Positions 1 through 5,531 of a stretch of 64,000 nt of DNA are shown one piece after another (position 1 is the first letter of the stretch; every line of letters starts with the position of its first letter). The stretch is from HyVt-477 sp965224605. GTDB taxonomy: Bacteria > Pseudomonadota > Gammaproteobacteria > Thiotrichales > Thiotrichaceae. Both the position numbers and the translations under genes were made by a program. The DNA lies in the NCBI GenBank assembly GCA_965224605.1, contig CBDCZP010000008.1, positions 62,001 to 126,000 of the forward strand, read 5' to 3'. The notes beneath the pieces were generated by a model. It had not been told where the DNA came from and searched no databases. It worked only from the letters and a program-made list of their open reading frames with translations.

Positions 1-99
1 AGCACTCTCTACCGTTATCCCTTCATCCACTTGGAATGACAATAAAGTCTGCTCATCAGCCAAGCCGTAAACCACTTCAACTTGTATTTGACTAGACAT
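1..99 (-). CDS. rnfH: RnfH/RatB-family ubiquitin-like protein, N-terminal part (gene cut by window edge)
   Basis: Only the first 33 codons lie in the window, starting MSSQIQVEVVYGLADEQ. This matches the beta-grasp N-terminus of the RnfH (RatB) family, small proteins of unclear biochemical role usually encoded directly after ratA. The ATG at 99 overlaps the end of ratA by 8 nt (ATGTCTAG), so the two genes are translationally coupled. The identification rests on a short stretch plus context, and the context is the classical one. Confidence 0.75.
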   Translation of the reverse strand, partial: MSSQIQVEVVYGLADEQTLLSFQVDEGITVESA

Positions 100-523
100 A
101 AATATTATTCGCTCGCTCTACAAAAGCATCCACCATGGAATTTGCTATCTGATTAAACACAGGCCCAAGTGCCATACCCACCAAACCATTAGTAAACTCA
201 AATTCCAAATCCAAAGAAATTTTACACGCTTGACCTTTGATATCATCAAAACGCCAAGCACCTTTCAAATACTTAAAAGGGCCATCAACTAACTCCATTT
301 CAATCACTTTATTGACCTCTAATTTATTTTGGGTAATAAATTTTTTATGCACCGGGCCTTTTGCAATAGTCACTGAAGCCTTGACCGAATCACCTTCCCT
401 GCCTATTTCCTCTGATGCACCACACCAAGGTAAAAATTCCACATATTTATCAACATCATTGACGATGTCATACATCTGCTCTGGCGTAAATGATACCAGT
501 GCACTGCGTTGAATGGTTGGCAT
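92..523 (-). CDS. ratA: RatA / Coq10-like START-domain protein
   Basis: The 143-residue protein is one START/polyketide-cyclase-like lipid-binding domain. It begins MPTIQRSALVSFTPEQMYDI and has the family's DVDKYVEFLPWC segment near residue 24. In E. coli the homologue is RatA (YfjG), reported to interfere with 70S assembly; related Coq10 proteins bind ubiquinone, so a quinone chaperone role is an alternative. It is followed by overlapping rnfH and lies divergent from smpB, the arrangement found in E. coli and many relatives. Length is normal for the family. Confidence 0.9.
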   Translation of the reverse strand: MPTIQRSALVSFTPEQMYDIVNDVDKYVEFLPWCGASEEIGREGDSVKASVTIAKGPVHKKFITQNKLEVNKVIEMELVDGPFKYLKGAWRFDDIKGQACKISLDLEFEFTNGLVGMALGPVFNQIANSMVDAFVERANNIYV

Positions 524-542
524 AACACTCCTTAATAATTTC

Positions 543-748
543 GTTAGCGTCCAGAAAGCACTGAAACACCCTCCACCTAGCAGGGGAATGCCGCAAAAGC
601 AATATTCTTGTAGGCCGGATAAGGTACGCCATCCGGCAAGACGCTGAATTAACAGCTTTTGTCGTATGGCGCTATCGCTTATACGACCTACAATTTAGCT
701 TTTACAACACCCTACTTAAGGGAGAGGGAACTCTTTCTGGACGGTAAC
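543..748. repeat. Composite palindromic repeat with an internal REP pair (copy D)
   Basis: Outer arms at 543-558 and 733-748 are inverted copies of a 16-mer matching at 15 positions (GTTAGCGTCCAGAAAG against GTTACCGTCCAGAAAG). Between them, 610-692 holds two REP-like palindromes in opposite orientation: one starts GTAGGCCGGATAAGG and contains GCCATCCGGC, the other ends in CTTATACGACCTAC. The arrangement resembles enterobacterial BIMEs. It fills most of the ratA-smpB gap. A similar element sits at 15241-15442, and a REP pair is at 9093-9170. Confidence 0.7.
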
Positions 749-822
749 TAGCTAGTAGATTAAGCAATCTGGATCATCCTGATAGGTGTAATCCTGCTCT
801 CGTTATGATATATAATATCCGA

Positions 823-1305
823 ATGGCTAAACGAAAGAAAAAAAAAGGTCATGGCGGAGTAACAATTGCGCTTAACAAAGCAGCCCGTCATAACTATTTC
901 ATAGAAAATACCTTCGAAGCAGGACTCGTACTAGAAGGCTGGGAAGTCAAAAGTCTAAGAGACGGTCGTGCCCAGCTCAAAGAGGGTTATGTACAAATTC
1001 ATAAAGGGGAAGCGTGGCTACATGGCGCGCATTTCTCACCCTTGCTATCCGCATCTACACATATCAACCCAGACCCCGTTCGAGTTCGCAAACTGTTATT
1101 AAACGCCCACGAAATTTCTCGCTTGATCGGTGCAACGGATCAAAAAGGTTATACCATTGTGCCGCTTGCACTCTATTGGAAAAAGAATCGAGTCAAACTA
1201 GAAATTGGGCTAGCGAAAGGTAAGCAACAACATGACAAACGCGCGACTGAAAAAGATCGTGACTGGGATCGAGAGAAACAACGGGTGATGAAGAACGATT
1301 ATTGA
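823..1305 (+). CDS. smpB: SsrA-binding protein SmpB
   Basis: SmpB binds tmRNA and delivers it to stalled ribosomes for trans-translation. The 160-residue product shows the family signatures IALNKAARHNYFIENTFEAG, the GWEVKSLRDGRAQLKEGYV block, and a basic C-terminal tail (KQQHDKRATEKDRDWDREK) that mimics the codon-anticodon region. The start is set at ATG 823 (MAKRKKKKG), which matches the family; an in-frame ATG at 805 would add six atypical residues. No Shine-Dalgarno precedes either start. A TATAAT at 811-816 lies seven bases before the ATG. No tmRNA gene was seen nearby. Confidence 0.95.
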   Translation: MAKRKKKKGHGGVTIALNKAARHNYFIENTFEAGLVLEGWEVKSLRDGRAQLKEGYVQIHKGEAWLHGAHFSPLLSASTHINPDPVRVRKLLLNAHEISRLIGATDQKGYTIVPLALYWKKNRVKLEIGLAKGKQQHDKRATEKDRDWDREKQRVMKNDY

Positions 1306-1447
1306 CACGTTGCAAGATTCCTCTCCGCAAGACTAAGATATTAATAACTAATTAGGGATTTCCTGCATAACTTGCCCTACAAACCGAGAGGCTATTAGTT
1401 CTGATTTCACAATAAAATTCCACAAACTTTAAACAATTTCTTATATA

Positions 1448-1495
1448 TTGGAGTATAGTCCAATATATAACTACATTAGTTAGAGTATATTCCAA
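1448..1495 (+). promoter_or_regulatory. Two palindromic operator-like sites before the AAA/DUF4143 ATPase gene
   Basis: A palindrome TTGGAGTATAGTCCAA lies at 1448-1463. A degenerate copy, TTAGAGTATATTCCAA, lies at 1480-1495 and ends on the A of the start codon. Centres are 32 bp apart (about three helical turns). The position suggests autoregulation or a recognition site of the encoded protein; this is inference. Confidence 0.55.
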
Positions 1496-2706
1496 TGTTT
1501 AGTCAAATTATAGCAACTCATAAACGATTACTACAGGCAACAGATACAACACATCACCGCTATATCTATAATACTTTCAATGTAGATAATAGACTAACAG
1601 GGCTAATTGGTGCTAGAGGTACAGGCAAAACAACTTTACTCTTGCAGTACATCAAGGAAAGAATCGAAAATCAAGATGAAGTGCTTTATGTATCGTTAGA
1701 TAACATTCACTTCTCCAATCATCGGCTATTCGATTTCATTAACGAAATGGTTGAAACTCAAGGTATACGTTACTTCTTTCTTGATGAAGTACACAAATAT
1801 CAGGATTGGAACCAAGAACTAAAAAATCTATATGACTCCTACCCAGAGATATCCATCGTATTTTCAGGAAGTTCTAGTATTGACTTAATGGGTGGAACAC
1901 ACGACCTATCTCGTCGTGGTGTCCTATTTAGACTGGCTGGCATGTCTTTTCGAGAATATTTGCAGTTCAGTGATATTGCGAACATTTCGACCATAACGCT
2001 ACAAGATATATTACACAACAAAAGTGATATCGAAAGTGAGCTTGCGAATATTCCAAGACTCAGAGGGCATTTTAAAGACTATTTAAAGCATGGCTATTAC
2101 CCGTTCTACCTTGAGGATATTGATGCTTATCAGCAAAAACTACTCCGTGTCATAGAAAAAACGGTCTATGAAGATATATCCAACTATTACAAGCTAAAAA
2201 CTAAAAAATTGCCCTATTTCAAGAAAGTACTATCCTATATGGCTACCATTCCACCCAGTGAGCTAAACAGAAACAATATTGCCAAACATATTGGTTTAGA
2301 TCATAAGACTATCCAGCACTACCTGCATATTCTTCAGTCCACTGGCTTGGCAGAATTAGTAACAGGCGTACAATCAGGCAGTCATTTACTTAAAACTAAG
2401 GAAAAAATCTATCTGGACAATCCTAATCTGTACCAAACCATATCCAAAGAAATTGGGCATGACTACCAACTCGGAACAATAAGAGAGCTGTTTTTTATTA
2501 AAATGCTAAAAAATTCAGGGCACACAGTACACTACAGCAAAACTGGTGATTTCATAGTAGATGATGTCATATTTGAAATAGGTGGGAAGAGTAAAACCAG
2601 AAAACAGCTCAAGCAAGTTACACAAGAAGCCTACTTAGTTAAGGATGACATTTTATACGCTGGGAAGCTGGAAATACCTTTACATTTATTTGGATTATTA
2701 TATTGA
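1495..2706 (+). CDS. Stand-alone AAA ATPase with C-terminal DUF4143 (COG1373 type)
   Basis: The 403-residue protein has a P-loop GARGTGKTT at residues 39-47, a Walker B strand FFLDEVH near 94-100, a winged-helix-like middle and a C-terminal DUF4143-type nuclease-like fold (IYLDNPNLYQ, then FFIKMLKN and DDVIFEIGG). Proteins of this class are common, patchily distributed and functionally uncharacterised; an addiction or defence role has been considered for some. The gene has its own operator-like sites, is AT-rich compared with its neighbours, and converges on the DGR target gene with 59 bp between stops. It does not look like part of the minus-strand DGR operon. Confidence 0.8.
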   Translation: MFSQIIATHKRLLQATDTTHHRYIYNTFNVDNRLTGLIGARGTGKTTLLLQYIKERIENQDEVLYVSLDNIHFSNHRLFDFINEMVETQGIRYFFLDEVHKYQDWNQELKNLYDSYPEISIVFSGSSSIDLMGGTHDLSRRGVLFRLAGMSFREYLQFSDIANISTITLQDILHNKSDIESELANIPRLRGHFKDYLKHGYYPFYLEDIDAYQQKLLRVIEKTVYEDISNYYKLKTKKLPYFKKVLSYMATIPPSELNRNNIAKHIGLDHKTIQHYLHILQSTGLAELVTGVQSGSHLLKTKEKIYLDNPNLYQTISKEIGHDYQLGTIRELFFIKMLKNSGHTVHYSKTGDFIVDDVIFEIGGKSKTRKQLKQVTQEAYLVKDDILYAGKLEIPLHLFGLLY

Positions 2707-2735
2707 TATTTTCTGATGGTTAAGCCTTTTTGATA

Positions 2736-2777
2736 CAAAGGGCAAAAGAGCCAAAGTACAAAGGGTCATAAGGCCCT
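2736..2777 (-). promoter_or_regulatory. Conserved 3' flank and stem-loop after VR1
   Basis: The 40 bp just downstream of VR1 (2736-2775) are repeated after VR2 (5490-5529) with one mismatch but are absent from the template. They contain AGGGTC-ATAA-GGCCCT (2762-2777), a 6-bp stem with one G-T wobble and a 4-base loop, directly against the repeat end and including the target's stop codon. DGR targets commonly carry a hairpin just downstream of the variable repeat that stimulates retrohoming; that function is assumed here. Confidence 0.65.
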
Positions 2778-3788
2778 GGCAATCCGAAAACCCGCGTCGT
2801 TGTCTGCTCCATCTGGATTGCTCCAGTCGCGGTTGGCGGAACGGATGATCTGTGGATCGTTGAACCACCCGCCGCCGCGAACAACACGACGGTCGCACGA
2901 AGCCCCTTGCCATGCTGAACCCTCCAGTGGCGCACCCACATAGTTATCATGGTAGCAGTCTTCTACGTATTCCCATGCATTACCCAACATATCGGATAAA
3001 CCAAAGGCATTTCGCCTGTAAGCCCCTGCTGTTTGGGTATAAACAGCCGAATCATTACATGGAGCAATACTAAATCCAAAATCAGGTAATGCCCTCTTCA
3101 GTGCCTGATCTGCACCATTCGCATAAGCACACCCCTTATCAGGATCATCCCCCCAGTAGCGACTTAACCCGCTGCCGTTTAAAGTTCTTGCCGCATATTC
3201 CCATTCAGCTTCTGTAGGTAGACGATAGGTCGATTGTGTGACCACTGATAACCAGCGCGTATAGGCTTTCGCATCCTGCCAACTCAGACAGACAACAGGA
3301 TGATCATCAGTTTGCGAAAATCCGGGGGATTTCCAGTTTGCCGATGCCTGTTGTTCAAAACTATCACTCTTTTTATTTAAGGTAAAACAGCCACCGCCAC
3401 GTTCAGCATCGGTTTGATAATCGGTTTCGCTGATAAAGCGTTTAAATTGTCCCACCGTGATTTCACAGCGCGATAGCGCAAAGGGGCGATAAATAGCAAC
3501 GGGATGTAGAGGGCTTTCCCTATCACTTTTTCCCTTTTCAGAATCTGGTGACCCCATGTTAAACACGCCTGCGGGTATTAACTGCATGTCTGGCAAGGTG
3601 TTTAAGGTATTGGTGCAGGGCAAGGCTGGTAGGGTTAGTGGTTTGTTATTAATAATCTGCTTATTGTCTTTGTCCGCTGCGGCATAAGAAGTTTGAGACG
3701 TAATAAAACCCGCGATAAACACACCCAGTAGAATAAAAACAAACAAGGGCTTTCGCATTAAATCATATTTAACACTACTCACCCCCAT
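2766..3788 (-). CDS. Secreted FGE-fold C-type-lectin protein, DGR target 1
   Basis: The product has 340 residues from ATG 3788, which has an AAGGA nine bases upstream; ATG 3758 would give 330. A signal peptide (hydrophobic core FVFILLGVFIAGFI, probable cleavage after TSYA) is followed by a formylglycine-generating-enzyme/sulfatase-modifying-factor fold at about 66-340: LIPAGVFNMGSP, RLPTEAEWEYAAR, GLSDMLGNAWEYVEDCY, VVRGGGW and the terminal GFRIARAL. The last ~40 residues are variable repeat VR1. The cysteines that make true FGE catalytic are missing from this C-terminal block, so it is probably a binding protein displayed in the periplasm or outside. About ten residues differ from the template-encoded version, all at codons with template adenines. 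Confidence 0.9.
   Translation of the reverse strand: MGVSSVKYDLMRKPLFVFILLGVFIAGFITSQTSYAAADKDNKQIINNKPLTLPALPCTNTLNTLPDMQLIPAGVFNMGSPDSEKGKSDRESPLHPVAIYRPFALSRCEITVGQFKRFISETDYQTDAERGGGCFTLNKKSDSFEQQASANWKSPGFSQTDDHPVVCLSWQDAKAYTRWLSVVTQSTYRLPTEAEWEYAARTLNGSGLSRYWGDDPDKGCAYANGADQALKRALPDFGFSIAPCNDSAVYTQTAGAYRRNAFGLSDMLGNAWEYVEDCYHDNYVGAPLEGSAWQGASCDRRVVRGGGWFNDPQIIRSANRDWSNPDGADNDAGFRIARAL
2776..2892 (-). repeat. DGR variable repeat VR1
   Basis: This 117-bp copy of the template at 3917-4033 forms the 3' end of target gene 1. I counted 12 substitutions, every one at a position that is A in the template's coding strand (T on the given strand). The first 19 bp (ctggcaatccgaaaacccg) are identical in TR, VR1 and VR2 and correspond to the initiation-of-mutagenic-homology end. 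The GC-rich last 24 bp are also invariant. Confidence 0.95.
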
Positions 3789-3869
3789 TTGTGGCAATCC
3801 TTGCCGGTTTCTTTGGCAACACCTCCTGTGTTGCGCAGGAAACTCTTTCATGGGCACCCACTTATACGC

Positions 3870-3893
3870 TCCTTTATTCCGTGAAATAAAGGA
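3870..3893 (-). other. Stem-loop in the spacer downstream of the template repeat
   Basis: TCCTTTATT (3870-3878) pairs perfectly with AATAAAGGA (3885-3893) around a 6-base loop. It lies 24 bp past the TR in the 128-bp spacer before target gene 1. No T-tract follows on the minus strand, so it is not an obvious terminator. By analogy with characterised DGRs, the spacer next to TR takes part in cDNA priming, so an RNA structural role is plausible. Confidence 0.4.
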
Positions 3894-3916
3894 CTCTGAC
3901 AAGGGGTATGGGCGTA

Positions 3917-4033
3917 CTGGCAATCCGAAAACCCGTGTTGTTGTTTGCTTCATCTGGATTGTTCCTGTTGCGGTTGGCGGAACGGATGTTCTGTGGTTTG
4001 TTGTTCCACCCGCCGCCGCGAACAACACGACGG
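3917..4033 (-). repeat. DGR template repeat TR
   Basis: This is the donor copy of VR1 and VR2. Read on the minus strand in the target frame it encodes RRVVRGGGWNNKPQN and then a run rich in Asn (AAC) codons at the positions that vary in the targets, the typical design of an adenine-mutagenised template. The flank differs from the VRs immediately before the shared 19-bp end (gta here, gcc in both VRs), as expected for IMH* against IMH. The 3' end of the RT gene runs into it, with the RT stop codon at 3950-3952 inside the repeat. Confidence 0.95.
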
Positions 4034-5107
4034 ATCGGACATTGAAAGAGTTCCCTTGGTGAAGCGAATTGAAGAAAAAAGATGCTTTCGCAGTTGGTAA
4101 GTTTCTGCATGTTGCGCATGACCTTTCCATGCAGCAATACTCTGGCTCACCTCTTTCAGACTAAGCTGATTTTCATTATATTGCCTTGCCAGTGTTTTTA
4201 GCCGCCTTCTGTAGCGATAACCACTATTATTACCCAACCTGATGGTACTCGATGAGACTCGATAACCTAATAAATTTAAGGATTTGTGAGTGGGTTGTAG
4301 TTTAGTTTTCTTTGGGTGAAGTAATATTCGTTCTTTTTGCAAGAAAGCTTCCATTGCATGATGAGTTTCCCATAATTGCTGCTTACTATCACTGAGCAAC
4401 ACACAATCGTCTACATAACGTAAATAGGCGGGCACTTTACACTGTTGTTTTAGAAAAAAATCAAACTCAGTGAGATATAAATTAGCGAATATCTGGCTGG
4501 TTAAATTACCAATAGGCAGGCCTTTTTTATGGTGCATCACATCGAGCAGATCATCACCCTCAAATAAGGAAGGTACCACATCATAACGCGGTGAATGATC
4601 AATAATGCGGTTGATTAACGCCAACACTTTTTTATCTTTGATATAACACGCTACCTTGGCTTTCAATATTTGATGATCAATCGACGGAAAGTATTTCATT
4701 ATATCGACATTTAATACATAGGCATAACGCCGAGACCACTGCTGATAAGAAGCCACCGCTTTATGTACACCTTTGCCTGTGCGACAAGCATAACTGTGTT
4801 CATAAAACCGCTGATCTATATAAGGCTCAATCAGGTTCATAATGGCGTGGTGTACTACGCGATCTCGAAACGGTGCGGCTGAAATCAGACGTGGTTTTCG
4901 GTCATAAATTTTAAATTGCCTAAAAGCACCCGGCTGATAACGCTGAGTTTGCAACGCTGTTTGCAAGGCAAACAACTCTTTTTCTAACGAGAAGGTAAAA
5001 CGACTCACATCCGGTCGGCTCATTTTACCCAGTCGGGCTTTTTTATAAGCCAATAGCAGGTTTTCGAATGAGGTCAGTTGCTGCCAGATATTCCCTAGTC
5101 GTTTCAT
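3950..5107 (-). CDS. DGR reverse transcriptase
   Basis: The 385-residue enzyme copies the TR transcript into cDNA with errors at adenines. Visible RT motifs: RDRVVHHAI (81-89), VDIMKYFPSID (134-144), the DGR-diagnostic GLPIGNLTSQ (196-205; other RTs lack this xGxxxSQ form) and the catalytic YVDD (231-234), followed by the HPKKTKL and LLGYRV motifs. There is no maturase, HNH or retron-specific region. Avd lies 12 bp upstream on the same strand. The last ~27 residues (from about 359) are read from the template repeat in a different frame from the targets, so TR and RT overlap. The functional RT fold probably ends before that. Confidence 0.95.
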   Translation of the reverse strand: MKRLGNIWQQLTSFENLLLAYKKARLGKMSRPDVSRFTFSLEKELFALQTALQTQRYQPGAFRQFKIYDRKPRLISAAPFRDRVVHHAIMNLIEPYIDQRFYEHSYACRTGKGVHKAVASYQQWSRRYAYVLNVDIMKYFPSIDHQILKAKVACYIKDKKVLALINRIIDHSPRYDVVPSLFEGDDLLDVMHHKKGLPIGNLTSQIFANLYLTEFDFFLKQQCKVPAYLRYVDDCVLLSDSKQQLWETHHAMEAFLQKERILLHPKKTKLQPTHKSLNLLGYRVSSSTIRLGNNSGYRYRRRLKTLARQYNENQLSLKEVSQSIAAWKGHAQHAETYQLRKHLFSSIRFTKGTLSMSDPSCCSRRRVEQQTTEHPFRQPQQEQSR

Positions 5108-5119
5108 TGCATCGCTCCG

Positions 5120-5485
5120 CTACCCCTTGCTGCGTTGGCTTTTCAGCCAGCCGCCTGTTTGCATACCTAGTTCTACTAGCTGTTTAGTGCCTATTTCGTA
5201 AGGCTTGATGGAGATGGATTGCAAACTATAGCCTAAACGCCATAAATGCCGAATCAAGTCTATTTTTAGGTTAGCTTGTTGTAACAGGGGGATTTTGTTT
5301 CGAGAATAAGCCGCCTCAATTAATAACTCCAACAACTCCAGCAACCGAATTTCAATTTTTTCACCCAATGTAAAGCGGCGACTGCGTGGTAATTTTTCAA
5401 TCTGCGGTATAAACCACTCAATGAGTTTATGGCAGTCTTGAACAACCTTGGGTAGTTGATGAAATTTATCCATAATATTAACCAT
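5120..5485 (-). CDS. Avd-like four-helix-bundle DGR accessory protein
   Basis: The 121-residue protein is predicted almost entirely helical and has the features of the four-helix-bundle/Avd family: KVVQDCHKLIEWFIPQIEKL, then the segment PRSRRFTLGEKIEIRLLEL and a basic helix IDLIRHLWRLGYS. In the Bordetella phage DGR, Avd is a positively charged pentamer that binds the RT and is essential for mutagenic retrohoming. It sits between VR2 and the RT gene, 34 bp after the target-2 stop and 12 bp before the RT. The start could also be the second Met (MDKFHQ). No clear Shine-Dalgarno is present, so coupling to upstream translation is likely. Confidence 0.88.
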   Translation of the reverse strand: MVNIMDKFHQLPKVVQDCHKLIEWFIPQIEKLPRSRRFTLGEKIEIRLLELLELLIEAAYSRNKIPLLQQANLKIDLIRHLWRLGYSLQSISIKPYEIGTKQLVELGMQTGGWLKSQRSKG

Positions 5486-5489
5486 TTTT

Positions 5490-5531
5490 CAAAGGGCAAA
5501 AGAGCCAAAGTGCAAAGGGTCATAAGGCCCT
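5490..5531 (-). promoter_or_regulatory. Conserved 3' flank and stem-loop after VR2
   Basis: This is the counterpart of the block after VR1, identical at 39 of 40 positions (5490-5529). AGGGTC-ATAA-GGCCCT at 5516-5531 forms the same stem-loop and includes the target-2 stop codon. The block ends five bases before the avd start codon. Confidence 0.65.

Noticed and set aside
1306..1494. tmRNA gene next to smpB
   Set aside because: No tRNA-like ends or the typical GGGG-TGATTCTGGATTCGACG-like 5' sequence in the available space.
1495..2706. AAA/DUF4143 ATPase as a member of the DGR system
   Set aside because: Opposite strand, own operator-like sites, and the family is usually stand-alone. Adjacency alone is weak evidence.
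2698..2950. Short minus-strand reading frames across VR1, and equivalents across VR2 and TR
   Set aside because: They are alternative frames of the conserved repeat and flank, kept open by base composition. No independent start signals.
2766..3788. FGE-like proteins as active sulfatase-maturation enzymes
   Set aside because: The catalytic cysteine region is replaced and is the very part varied by the DGR.
3789..4130. An open N-terminal extension of target 1 running back through the template repeat to 4130
   Set aside because: It would translate the TR in a frame used by neither target nor RT, has no signal of its own, and the real start has a Shine-Dalgarno before a signal peptide.
3950..5107. 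Reverse transcriptase as part of a group II intron or retron
   Set aside because: It has the DGR-type xGxxxSQ motif, no maturase or HNH domain, and is accompanied by Avd, TR and two VRs.
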